Below the pieces are notes generated by a model, which had not been told where the DNA came from, ran no database searches, and saw nothing but the letters and a program-made list of their open reading frames with translations. 21,475 nucleotides of DNA, from NCBI GenBank assembly GCA_017960705.1, contig JAGCYR010000122.1, forward strand, positions 1 to 21,475, read 5' to 3'. Position numbers and translations under genes: made by a program. The DNA is from Clostridia bacterium (GTDB lineage: Bacteria > Bacillota > Clostridia > Oscillospirales > CAG-272). Shown here one piece after another: positions 7,001-13,800 of the stretch (position 1 is its first letter; each line of letters opens with the position of its first letter).

Positions 7001-8011
7001 CGGGTTCCTGATCTCCTTCAGCGTGTAGCCGAGGGCGAGGCGGGTCGTCACCTTCGCGATGGGGTAGCCGGTCGCTTTGGACGCCAATGCGGAACTCCGC
7101 GACACGCGCGGGTTGACCTCGATGACGGCGTACTCGCTGCCGTCGGGCTTCAGGGCGAACTGGCAGTTACAGCCGCCGACCACGCCGATCGCGGTCACGA
7201 TATCGAGCGCCGCCTGCCGGAGCATGGCGTATTCCCTGTCGGTCAAAGTCAAGGCGGGCGCCGCGACGATCGAATCGCCGGTATGCACGCCGACCGGGTC
7301 GACGTTCTCCATCGAGCAGACCGAGACGGCTTCGCCGGTATTATCCCGCATCGTCTCGAACTCGATCTCTTTCCATCCCGCGATGGACTTTTCGATCAGG
7401 ACCTGCGTGATGGGGGACAGATCCAGCCCCGGTCCCGCGATATCGACCAGTTCTTCCGGGTTCGCCGCGATGCCGCCGCCCGTGCCCCCGAGCGTAAACG
7501 CGGGACGAACGATGACGGGATAGCCGATCTTCTCCGCGACCGCAAGGCACTCCTCGACCGTCGTCGCGATATCCGAGGGCACGCAGGGCTGCCCGATCTT
7601 CTCCATCGTTTCCTTGAACAGTTCGCGGTCCTCCGCGCGGTCGATCGCCGCGACGTCGGTACCGAGCAGGCGCACGCCCGCCGCCTTGAGGAATCCCTCT
7701 TTTTCAAGCTGCATCGCAAGGGTCAGCCCGGTCTGCCCGCCGAGCCCCGCGAGCAGTCCGTCGGGCTTTTCGCGCAGGATGATCCGTTTCACCGACTCGA
7801 CGGTCAGCGGCTCAAGGTAGATCTCGTCCGCCAGATGCTTGTCGGTCATAATGGTCGCGGGGTTGGAGTTGACCAAAACCGTGTTGATCTTTTCCTCGCG
7901 CAGGACGCGGCACGCCTGCGCGCCCGCGTAGTCGAACTCGGCAGCCTGCCCGATCACGATGGGTCCGGAGCCGATCACCAGAACTTTTTTGATGCTTGTA
8001 TCTTTCGGCAT
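4037..8011 (-). CDS. carB: Carbamoyl-phosphate synthase large subunit fused to a DapF-like domain
   Basis: One 1324-aa frame. Residues 1 to about 1055 are a full CarB: the carboxy-phosphate ATP-grasp half (GGQTGL, TLGGTGGGIA), the oligomerisation region, the carbamoyl-phosphate half (AFGGQTAIKL, SYVIGGQNM) and the MGS allosteric domain ending in LTSLDTANAMAD. CarB makes carbamoyl phosphate from bicarbonate, ATP and ammonia supplied by CarA; carA is not in the window. From M1073 (KMEGSGDDY) the chain becomes a diaminopimelate-epimerase-like domain: RFGIGADG, NRDGSD, VGNPHC, RVNTEF and ERGNGETAACGTG. The second catalytic Cys is present (C1287), but the first is Ala1138 in MAGNSIRC, and the usual GND Asn is Asp1078. 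The frame stops at TAG (4039-4037) before the last DapF strand. M1061 and M1073 lack good ribosome binding sites, favouring one polypeptide. It lies 40 nt after argF. Confidence 0.9.
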   Translation of the reverse strand: MPKDTSIKKVLVIGSGPIVIGQAAEFDYAGAQACRVLREEKINTVLVNSNPATIMTDKHLADEIYLEPLTVESVKRIILREKPDGLLAGLGGQTGLTLAMQLEKEGFLKAAGVRLLGTDVAAIDRAEDRELFKETMEKIGQPCVPSDIATTVEECLAVAEKIGYPVIVRPAFTLGGTGGGIAANPEELVDIAGPGLDLSPITQVLIEKSIAGWKEIEFETMRDNTGEAVSVCSMENVDPVGVHTGDSIVAAPALTLTDREYAMLRQAALDIVTAIGVVGGCNCQFALKPDGSEYAVIEVNPRVSRSSALASKATGYPIAKVTTRLALGYTLKEIRNPKTGDSLSGFEPAVDYIVVKYPKFPFDKFAGMSRRLGTQMKATGEVMSIAPTFEAALMKAIRGAEIGADTLNLPPLDGRSVIERLGDQDDRRLFTVFEAIKAGVSIEKIYRITTIDPYFLNKIKRLADYEEKIKGGLTDAYLKEGKELGYTDKALERLSGTKPATDTPFGYRIVKTCASVFGTDKPYFYSVPTVDGCEARSFKKSGKPVILVLGSGPIRIGQGIEFDYSSVHCVWTLKELGYDVAIINNNPETVSTDYDTADRLYFEPLTPEDVMNVIRAEDPIGVVVAFGGQTAIKLTAFLDRMGVTILGTSAEGIDIAEDRERFDRLLEKFSIKRPRGMGVLTTEEALAAAESLGYPVLLRPSYVIGGQNMTIVHTAAEVKKYMARILSTGIENPVLVDKYMMGPELEVDVISDGENVLIPGIMQHIERAGVHSGDSIAVYPPYSVDDRMIRKIVECSEKLALALGTKGLVNIQYLIYENELYVIEVNPRASRTVPYISKVTGVPMVDLAASVMTGGKLASLGYGTGLYQAPPYVTVKVPVFSFGKLSDANSYMGPEMKSTGEVLGIGKNIREALFKGMTSAGFRLQNPRDGKETGIFISVDDHDYGEIIGLSRKVRDLGMTVYATPGTAETIRQLGIPVHVVPGIREQDGMWKLLEEGKIHYIVYTGALYDETLSEYIALHRKALTLGVLCLTSLDTANAMADVIASGYSEKNTEPVDLNAMRREKRTIAFSKMEGSGDDYILIDATKTPLDGAESLAVELCDRRFGIGADGMVVLLPSDKADVKMRICNRDGSDGVMAGNSIRCVGKYLYDNGFVKRDSVTVETEAGIRELTLHTSFGHVTMVGVNMGKPKLKPSDIPCTLDGDAVIDRAVKIGDGEYRVTCLSVGNPHCVVFTEHPEKIDLSVVGPRFEYAPLFPERVNTEFVRVVSPTVLSMRVYERGNGETAACGTGAVAAAVAAVLNGYCKKDSEITVELPGGDLSVCVK

Positions 8012-8051
8012 AGTCTTTTTCGTCCCGTTTCAGAATTGTCGGTTTTGGTTT

Positions 8052-9044
8052 TTACAGGGTCGCCGCCATGACCGCCTTGATGGTGTGCATCCGGTTCTCC
8101 GCTTCCTCAAATACGAGCGACGCGGAGCTCTCGAACACCTCGTCGGTGACCTCCATCGCGTCGCGGCCGAAGCGCTCGCACATCTCGCGACCGATCGCGG
8201 TGTTCTTGTCGTGGTAGGCAGGCAGGCAGTGGAGGAAGATCGCGTCCTTCCCCGCCGCTTTCATGACCGAAGCGTTCACCTGATAGGGGGCGAGAGCTTT
8301 CACCCGTTCGTCCCAGACCTCGACGGGTTCGCCCATAGAGACCCAGACGTCGGTATAGATCGCGTCGGCGCCCTTCGCCGCCTTGATCGGGTCGCTCTCG
8401 AATTCGATCGTCGCCCCGGTCTCGGCGGCGATCTTTTTACAGGTATCGACAAGATCCGACGCCGGGCGGTAGGCTTCGGGCGAGCAGGCGACGAAATGGA
8501 GCCCCATCTTCGCGCACCCGACCATCAGCGAGTTGCCCATGTTGAAGCGGGCGTCGCCGTAGTAGACGAGCTTTTTGCCTTTGAGGGTCCCGAAACGTTC
8601 GCGAACGGTCAGAAAGTCCGCCAGAATCTGCGTCGGGTGGAACTCGTCGGTCAGCCCGTTCCAGACCGGGACCTTCGCGTATTTCGCCAGCGTTTCGACG
8701 ATCTCCTGTCCGAATCCGCGGTACTCGATCCCGTCGAACATGCTCCCGAGCACCCGGGCGGTATCGGCGATGCTCTCTTTCCGCCCGATCTGCGATCCCG
8801 ACGGATCGAGATAGGTCGCGCCCATCCCGAGGTCGCGCGCCGCCACTTCGAACGAGCAGCGCGTCCGGGTCGAGGTCTTCTCGAAGATCAGGGCGACGTT
8901 TTTGCCCTGGTGCGTCGCGTGGGGGATCCCCGCTTTTTTCTTCTTTTTCAGATCCGCCGCCAGATCGAGCAGATACCCGATCTCGTCGGGGGTAAAGTCG
9001 AGCAGTTTGAGAAAATCCCTGCCCTTCAGATTGATATTTGCCAC
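8052..9044 (-). CDS. argF: Ornithine carbamoyltransferase
   Basis: Cytoplasmic trimeric enzyme converting ornithine plus carbamoyl phosphate to citrulline and phosphate, the sixth step of arginine synthesis (or the reverse in catabolism as ArcB). The 330-aa length is typical. The carbamoyl-phosphate loop S58-T-R-T-R, H136-P-T-Q, the DVWVSMGE block (232-239) and the ornithine-loop H272-C-L-P-A are all present. The start is GTG at 9044-9042 with GAGGT about 8 nt upstream; it begins 14 nt after the ABC ATPase stop, so it looks co-transcribed and possibly translationally coupled. carB follows 40 nt downstream, placing producer and consumer of carbamoyl phosphate together. The ArgR-box-like site at the operon promoter fits a biosynthetic role, but ArcB cannot be excluded by sequence. 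Confidence 0.95.
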   Translation of the reverse strand: MANINLKGRDFLKLLDFTPDEIGYLLDLAADLKKKKKAGIPHATHQGKNVALIFEKTSTRTRCSFEVAARDLGMGATYLDPSGSQIGRKESIADTARVLGSMFDGIEYRGFGQEIVETLAKYAKVPVWNGLTDEFHPTQILADFLTVRERFGTLKGKKLVYYGDARFNMGNSLMVGCAKMGLHFVACSPEAYRPASDLVDTCKKIAAETGATIEFESDPIKAAKGADAIYTDVWVSMGEPVEVWDERVKALAPYQVNASVMKAAGKDAIFLHCLPAYHDKNTAIGREMCERFGRDAMEVTDEVFESSASLVFEEAENRMHTIKAVMAATL

Positions 9045-9058
9045 GGTTATTACCTCGC

Positions 9059-9802
9059 TTACAGAACTTTGGAAAGGAACGACTTCAGCCGTTCGCTCTT
9101 GGGATCGCCGAAGACCTCGGCGGGGGTTCCCTCTTCCGCGATCACGCCCTCGTCGAGGAAGATGACGCGGTTCGAGACCTCGCGGGCAAAGCCCATTTCG
9201 TGGGTCACGACCACCATGGTCATCCCGCTCTCGGCAAGCTCCTTCATCACGTCGAGCACCTCCCCGACCATTTCGGGGTCGAGGGCGGAGGTCGGCTCGT
9301 CGAAGAGCATCACGTCGGGCTCCATACAGAGGGCGCGGACGATCGCCACGCGTTGCTTCTGTCCGCCCGAGAGCTGGTTGGGATAGGACGCGGCGCGGTC
9401 GGCAAGCCCGACTCTGGCAAGCAGCGTCATCGCCTTCTCCTCCGCCTCGTCTTTGGTGAACTTTTTAAGCATCACCGGCGCGCAGGTCAGATTTTCGAGC
9501 ACCGTCATGTGCGGGAACAGGTTGAACTGCTGGAACACCATCCCCATCTTCTGGCGGTGCCGGTTGACGTCGGTTTTCTTGTCGGTCAGCTCGTCGCCCT
9601 CGAAGACGATCGAGCCGCCGTTCGGTTTTTCGAGCAGGTTCAGGCAACGGAGAAAGGTCGATTTCCCGGATCCCGAGGGACCGATGACGCAGATCACGTC
9701 CCCGCGGTCGATCTCGACGTCGATCCCGCAGAGGACCGGAACGCCGCCGAACTGTTTTTCAAGTCCCGTCACGGTGATCAGTTTTTCTTTGGCGGTCTTC
9801 AT
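9059..9802 (-). CDS. Polar amino-acid ABC transporter, ATPase subunit (GlnQ/HisP type)
   Basis: A 247-aa nucleotide-binding subunit that powers amino-acid uptake with the permease encoded just upstream. It has Walker A GPSGSGKST (41-49), Q-loop QQFNLFPH (91-98), the ABC signature LSGGQKQR (144-151), Walker B VMLFDEP (164-170), D-loop SALD and H-loop VVTHEMGF. The frame is open to a TTG at 9841 inside the permease gene, but the ATG at 9802 gives the family's normal N-terminus and follows the permease TGA by one base (TGATATG), a coupling arrangement. argF begins 14 nt downstream. Substrate class (polar amino acid) comes from the family; arginine, ornithine or glutamine is inferred from the operon. 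Confidence 0.93.
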   Translation of the reverse strand: MKTAKEKLITVTGLEKQFGGVPVLCGIDVEIDRGDVICVIGPSGSGKSTFLRCLNLLEKPNGGSIVFEGDELTDKKTDVNRHRQKMGMVFQQFNLFPHMTVLENLTCAPVMLKKFTKDEAEEKAMTLLARVGLADRAASYPNQLSGGQKQRVAIVRALCMEPDVMLFDEPTSALDPEMVGEVLDVMKELAESGMTMVVVTHEMGFAREVSNRVIFLDEGVIAEEGTPAEVFGDPKSERLKSFLSKVL

Positions 9803-9803
9803 A

Positions 9804-10490
9804 TCAGTTGCGTTTGTCACTTCTCGCCAGCTTCCTTTCAAAGACTTTGAGCAGCCGTGTCAGCCCCACGACCAGGATCAGGTAGACCAGAGCGACCAGC
9901 ATCAGCGGGTTGATCGCGTCGAAGGTGTTGTTGCGGACGAGGTTCCCCGCGCGGGTCAGGTCGACCACCGCGACGTACCCGGCGACCGACGTCTCTTTCA
10001 GCAGCGCGATCATCTCGTTGCCGATGGCGGGCAGGATGTTGCGGATCGCCTGCGGAAAGACGATCTTCCGCATCGCCTGCATCTTCGACATCCCGAGACT
10101 GCGTCCCGCCTCCATCTGTCCCTTATCCACCGCGTTGATCCCGCTTCGCACCACCTCCGCCATATAGGCGCCCGAGTTGATGCCGAAGGTCAGGATCGCG
10201 ACCGGTATGCCGTCGGCGCCGGTCATCACGATAAAATAGAAGATCAGGAGCAGAACGACCACCGGGATCCCGCGGATCACGGTCACGTAAACGTCGCAGA
10301 TCACTTCCACGATCTTCATCGAGGGCACGCCCTCGGAGAAGTACTTGGCGATCGCGATCACCGAGCCGATCACTACCCCGATCAGCAGCGCGCCGAGCGT
10401 AATGATGATCGTGTTCTTGAATCCGCCGAGGATCAGCTTATAGTGTCCCGTCGCGATGAAGGTCTCGTGGAGTTTTTCAAACCAACTCAT
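9804..10490 (-). CDS. Polar amino-acid ABC transporter, permease subunit (HisMQ/GlnP type)
   Basis: A 228-aa inner-membrane permease with about five hydrophobic segments, including ITLGALLIGVVIGSVIAIA and VVVLLLIFYFIVM. The EAA loop that docks the ATPase is clear: EAGRSLGMSKMQAMRKIVFP, followed by QAIRNILPAIGNEMI. Only one permease gene is present, so the transporter would be a homodimer. Start is ATG 10490 with AAAGGA about 10 nt upstream. It is separated from the binding-protein gene by a terminator-like hairpin and is joined almost directly to the ATPase gene. Confidence 0.93.
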   Translation of the reverse strand: MSWFEKLHETFIATGHYKLILGGFKNTIIITLGALLIGVVIGSVIAIAKYFSEGVPSMKIVEVICDVYVTVIRGIPVVVLLLIFYFIVMTGADGIPVAILTFGINSGAYMAEVVRSGINAVDKGQMEAGRSLGMSKMQAMRKIVFPQAIRNILPAIGNEMIALLKETSVAGYVAVVDLTRAGNLVRNNTFDAINPLMLVALVYLILVVGLTRLLKVFERKLARSDKRN

Positions 10491-10519
10491 TCGAAAAAAC
10501 GGTTCCTTTCGTTCATATC

Positions 10520-10563
10520 AAAAAAGCAGAAGAAAGGGTCCGCCTCTCGGCTGGGACCCTTTC
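10520..10563 (-). terminator. Attenuating hairpin between binding-protein and permease genes
   Basis: A perfect 10-bp stem GAAAGGGTCC/GGACCCTTTC (10563-10554 with 10541-10532 on the minus strand) is followed by TTCTGCTTTTTT. It lies 19 nt after the binding-protein stop. Such partial terminators let the binding protein be made in excess over the membrane parts and also protect the upstream mRNA. Confidence 0.7.
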
Positions 10564-10582
10564 CCGGGCAATTCGCGACCGA

Positions 10583-11386
10583 TTACTTGGACGCGGGAGC
10601 GGCGTAATCCTCGCCGAACTGCGCGAAGATGGCTGCGATCGTGCCGTCCTCGATCATCGCCTTCTGGATCTTGTTGATCTCGGCGACGAGGGTCTCGCTG
10701 CCGAAAGCGAACGCGAAGGCGTAGGGCTCGCTCGTCATAGCCTCGGAGAGGATGACCAGCTTCTCGTCGTCGGCTTTGCCCTGGTTGTAGGTCTCGACCA
10801 TCGCGATCCCGACCAGGTTGTCGATGACCCACGCGTCGACGTTGCCGTTCAGAAGCGCCGTCTGCGCGTCGCTGTTGGCGGCGAACGCCGAAACCGTGTA
10901 CCCGTTCTCGCTGCAGTACTCCTCGGCGGTGGTGCCGGTCTGCACCGAGACCTTCTTGCCGGCGAGGTCGGCTTTACCGGTGATGGGGCTGCCCGCCTTC
11001 ACGACGATCGCCTGCGCCGCAACGAAGTAGGGATCGGTGAAGAGCATGTTCTTCTGCCGCGACTCGGTCACGGTGATGCCCGACATACCGCAGTCAAACT
11101 TGCCCGCCGTCACGCCGGGAAGCACCGAATCAAAATCCATCTGCTTCAGCGTCAGTTTCACGCCGAGTTTCTCGCAGACCTTTTTCAGGATCTCGACCTC
11201 GATACCGACGACGTCTTCGCCTTCGAGGTTCTCAAAGGGCGGGAAGTCGGGAGAGGTGGCGACGATGAGCTCGCCCGCCTTCTTCACTTCGTCGAGCGTA
11301 TTGCCCTTCTTCCCGCAGGAGGTGAAGGAGAAAACGCAGACCAGGACCATCAGGGCGGCAAGCGCGAATGAAAGCAGTTTCTTCAT
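10583..11386 (-). CDS. Amino-acid-binding lipoprotein of the ABC transporter
   Basis: A 267-aa extracellular solute-binding protein of family 3 (SBP_bac_3). A type II signal ends in F-T-S-C with lipidated Cys24. The mature part has the family's ligand-site segments: SPDFPPFE near the N-terminus, FDCGMSGITVTESRQKNMLF followed by TDPY, and the second-lobe VDAWVIDNLVG. An upstream in-frame start (11482) falls inside the promoter, so the ATG at 11386 with AAAGGA about 9 nt upstream is chosen. It is the first gene of the operon. Ligand is not predictable by eye; arginine or ornithine is favoured by the ArgR-box-like site and by argF and carB downstream, and glutamine is also plausible as nitrogen donor. 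Confidence 0.93.
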   Translation of the reverse strand: MKKLLSFALAALMVLVCVFSFTSCGKKGNTLDEVKKAGELIVATSPDFPPFENLEGEDVVGIEVEILKKVCEKLGVKLTLKQMDFDSVLPGVTAGKFDCGMSGITVTESRQKNMLFTDPYFVAAQAIVVKAGSPITGKADLAGKKVSVQTGTTAEEYCSENGYTVSAFAANSDAQTALLNGNVDAWVIDNLVGIAMVETYNQGKADDEKLVILSEAMTSEPYAFAFAFGSETLVAEINKIQKAMIEDGTIAAIFAQFGEDYAAPASK

Positions 11387-11447
11387 AATATTAAATCCTT
11401 TCTTTTGTCTCGGTCGGCATGATTTTTGCGCCGATCTTGTTTGGACG

Positions 11448-11461
11448 TGAATAATTATACA
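11448..11461. promoter_or_regulatory. Putative ARG box (ArgR operator) over the operon's -10
   Basis: TGAATAATTATACA matches the 14-nt ArgR/AhrC consensus TGAAT-WWWW-ATTCA at 13 of 14 positions. It covers the entire -10 hexamer of the promoter for the transporter-argF-carB operon, so a bound repressor would block RNA polymerase. I see no strong second box nearby. The assignment is supported by the downstream arginine genes. Confidence 0.6.
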
Positions 11462-11482
11462 CCATCTTGCAGACGATTGCAA
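11454..11482 (-). promoter_or_regulatory. Promoter of the transporter-argF-carB operon
   Basis: On the minus strand, TTGCAA (11482-11477), 17 nt, then a consensus TATAAT (11459-11454). The leader to the binding-protein ATG is about 60 nt. Confidence 0.8.
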
Positions 11483-11730
11483 CCCCTTTTTGCAAAAATG
11501 CGTGATTTTCTGCCCTTTGCCCAGTTTCCGACAAGTCCCGTCGCCCGGTTTTTGTATAGGTTGACGGATAATTATGCGGTTTCTGCGTTCCGGGCGCGGT
11601 CCCGGGACAGGCGAACGAACGCTCCCCGGCGTTTATCCGGGCGCCTCTTTCCAGCGTTCCGCTCCGCGCAGGGCGTCTCTCTTTATACACGAATCGCGAA
11701 TAATCCGCATAAATAATCATCCGGCGGAAT
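11483..11730. other. Intergenic stretch with no gene recognised
   Basis: About 250 nt between the operon promoter and the terminator of the diguanylate cyclase gene. It contains AT-rich patches (for example GGATAATTATGC near 11566, a poor ArgR-box lookalike) but no credible coding frame, tRNA or clear hairpin. Frames in this stretch lack ribosome binding sites and family resemblance. Confidence 0.5.
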
Positions 11731-11759
11731 AAAAACCCCGGCGGGGAAACCCGCCGGGG
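11731..11759 (-). terminator. Intrinsic terminator after the diguanylate cyclase gene
   Basis: A perfect 10-bp GC stem (11759-11750 with 11745-11736, 4-nt loop) is followed on the minus strand by TTTTTATT. It starts 4 nt after the GGDEF gene's stop codon and insulates the operon downstream. Confidence 0.92.
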
Positions 11760-11763
11760 AAAA

Positions 11764-13185
11764 TCATTTGTCGATCTCGTCTTCGGGAAGGCCTTCGCCC
11801 GCGTTGCCCTCGTCCTGCGAGCCGTCGCGGACCGAGATCCCGCACCCTCCCGCGCGTTTGACGCGGTAGAGTTCACGGTCGGCGAAACGGAACAGGTCGC
11901 GCCCGTTCCCCTCTCCGCCGAAGGCGACGCCCACGCTGATCGAAGCGGACGGAACGTCGTCGGACGAAGCGCGCATCTCGGCGTTGATGGAGGCGATCTT
12001 TTCGCGGATCATCCCTGCGCTCTCGATACCGGCGTTCCACATGATGACGGCGAACTCGTCGCCGCCGATCCGGCAGATCCGGTCGTCCTGGCGGAAGGAG
12101 GCGGACAGCTTCTCGGAGAGCTTCCGGAGGATCCGGTCGCCCGCGTCGTGGCCGTAGGTGTCGTTGATCTTCTTGAATCCGTCAAGGTCGACCAGCACCA
12201 GCGCGTTCGTCCCCGCCGCCGCGCTGTCGAGATACCGATCCAGCCCGCTGCGGTTGAAGATGCCGGTGAGGTAGTCGTGCGACGCCTTGAACGCGAGCCG
12301 TTCCTTGCTCTCCTTGCTGGCTTCGAACATCCGGTTGTAGGTCGCGGCGAAGAAGCGGTATTCGTAGGCGCCCCCTCCCGGCGGGATGGGCTGCTCGGAG
12401 CGGACCAGCCGCTCGGCGCGGATCAGGGGATGGAAGACCAGAAGCGAGGTCAGAACGACCAGCAGAGCCACCGCAGCGATCACGAACACGATCAGCGCCT
12501 GCTCGACGACCATCAGCGTATGCAGCTGTTTCGACTGTTTTTCCTGTTTCTCTTGCAGATAGTTTTCAAGCCCCCTGAGACACCGGTTGACTTGACCTGT
12601 GATCTCGGCTTTCTTGTCCTCGTAGGGTTGATCGTAGACCAGCTTGCGCGACTGGTCCATCTGTTCCTCTCTCGACATCGCGAGTTCGCTGTCGGACAGG
12701 ACCACGGCTTCGAGCTTTTCCCGGATCTCCGGCTTATACTGCGAGAGGTCCTCGCCGTCCAGCGTTTCGAGACGGAGGCGCATCGCGTGATACTCGTCGT
12801 TCATCAGGTCGTTGGATCGGTCCACCGCCGTCTTGAGCGCGTCGTAGAGCTCGGTCCCGGCGAAATGCTTTTCCAGAACGGCAAGACCCTTTTCCCGCCG
12901 CCGCGTTTCGTTCGCTTCCCGGAAATAATCGTCCAGATACTGCCGCATCCCCGAGCCGACGTAATAGCGGACGTGCTCGGTCAGGTAATCCGACGCCTCC
13001 TGGATCTCCTGCGCGCCCTCGCGGCACTCGAAAAACGCCTCCGACGTACGGCGGAGCGAATTGTATCCCGTGATCGCGAGGAAAGTCGTCACCAGCATCA
13101 GAACGGCGATCCCGAGCGTCAGTCCGCCCAGGATATAGTTCATCAGACGGAGCCGGATCCCACCCGCCGTCTTGTCCTTTTTCAT
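11764..13185 (-). CDS. Membrane-bound diguanylate cyclase (GGDEF protein)
   Basis: A 473-aa protein with TM1 at about 17-38, a mostly helical, charged extracellular sensor region (about 40-225), TM2 at about 228-255, a short linker, and a GGDEF domain (about 300-450). The active-site motif is intact (G374-G-D-E-F378) within RIGGDEF, as are DYLTGIFNRSG and LVDLDGFKKINDTYGHDAGD. An inhibitory I-site RxxD is present at R364-Q-D-D367, exactly five residues before GGDEF, so feedback inhibition by c-di-GMP is expected. No EAL or HD-GYP domain is attached. The sensor domain is not one I can name. Start ATG 13185 has AAGGAAGAG just upstream, its own promoter lies about 95 nt away, and a strong terminator follows, so it is monocistronic or the last gene after the DUF3592 gene. 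Confidence 0.93.
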   Translation of the reverse strand: MKKDKTAGGIRLRLMNYILGGLTLGIAVLMLVTTFLAITGYNSLRRTSEAFFECREGAQEIQEASDYLTEHVRYYVGSGMRQYLDDYFREANETRRREKGLAVLEKHFAGTELYDALKTAVDRSNDLMNDEYHAMRLRLETLDGEDLSQYKPEIREKLEAVVLSDSELAMSREEQMDQSRKLVYDQPYEDKKAEITGQVNRCLRGLENYLQEKQEKQSKQLHTLMVVEQALIVFVIAAVALLVVLTSLLVFHPLIRAERLVRSEQPIPPGGGAYEYRFFAATYNRMFEASKESKERLAFKASHDYLTGIFNRSGLDRYLDSAAAGTNALVLVDLDGFKKINDTYGHDAGDRILRKLSEKLSASFRQDDRICRIGGDEFAVIMWNAGIESAGMIREKIASINAEMRASSDDVPSASISVGVAFGGEGNGRDLFRFADRELYRVKRAGGCGISVRDGSQDEGNAGEGLPEDEIDK

Positions 13186-13277
13186 GATTGCTCTTCCTTA
13201 TAATTTATTGCGGTTTTTTATAAGGTTCGCCATCGGATTGAAGTTGGGAGTCTCTGTTTTGGTCACAGCATTTTGAT

Positions 13278-13306
13278 ATTATAGCACGTTTTTCGGGAAA
13301 ATGCAA
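13278..13306 (-). promoter_or_regulatory. Promoter for the diguanylate cyclase gene
   Basis: On the minus strand, TTGCAT (13306-13301), 17 nt, then TATAAT (13283-13278). The leader is about 85 nt; I see no c-di-GMP riboswitch in it. Confidence 0.8.
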
Positions 13307-13321
13307 CCCCCCTCGACAGGG

Positions 13322-13774
13322 TCAGCCGTTCTCCGCGTCCTCCGGCTTGTAATCGGTACCGTCGTCGTCCCCGCGTTCCCGCCGCACGAGCCCGAAGATC
13401 CCGAACCCGAGCAGCAGCACGCCCGCCCCGCCGAGGATCAGGGGGAGCAGCAGCCCGTTCTTCTCGTAGGTGAACTTCTGCGGATCGTTCGGCAGATAGA
13501 GCACAGGAACGGACTTGCCCACGTAAAACCCGGTCTGGTAGGCGTCGAGTTCCCCCTCGATCTCCTCCCCTTCCGCCGTCGTGAAGCGCACCGTCACGGT
13601 GTGGTCGGTATCGTCGTCGAAATAGGTGGTTTTGATATCGACGATCTCGGCGTCGGCGTGAACGCCCTCTCCGCGGTAATGCACCGTCCGGACCCAGGTG
13701 AAGACCGAAACGGCGAGAAACAGGACGCCGACGACGATCACGAGGATCGCGCTCTTTTTGGTCAGCCGATTCAT
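13322..13774 (-). CDS. DUF3592-type membrane protein
   Basis: A 150-aa protein with an N-terminal TM helix (about 9-27), a central domain (about 30-110) containing ADAEIVDIKT, HTVTVRFTTAEGEEIEG and VPVLYLPNDPQKFTYEK, and a second TM helix (about 115-135) before a charged tail. This order and the V-x-V-x-Y-x-P-x-x-P pattern match DUF3592, whose function is unknown. The frame is open to 13873, but the ATG at 13774 with GGAGGT 8 nt upstream is the clear start. It follows the SDR gene by 26 nt, and no terminator separates it from the next promoter. Confidence 0.85.
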   Translation of the reverse strand: MNRLTKKSAILVIVVGVLFLAVSVFTWVRTVHYRGEGVHADAEIVDIKTTYFDDDTDHTVTVRFTTAEGEEIEGELDAYQTGFYVGKSVPVLYLPNDPQKFTYEKNGLLLPLILGGAGVLLLGFGIFGLVRRERGDDDGTDYKPEDAENG

Positions 13775-13800
13775 AACAAAACCTCCGTTGTCGTTTTGAA

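Noticed and set aside
4004..8071. A 1355-codon open frame on the plus strand, opposite carB
   Set aside because: It is an antisense shadow: the biased codon use of carB rarely places TTA, CTA or TCA codons in phase. The product is Arg/His/Asp-rich without any family motif and has no ribosome site.
11560..11573. Second ARG box at GGATAATTATGC
   Set aside because: It shares the AT core but misses four of the flanking consensus positions.
13186..13277. c-di-GMP riboswitch before the GGDEF gene
   Set aside because: The leader of about 85 nt shows no GEMM-like paired core.
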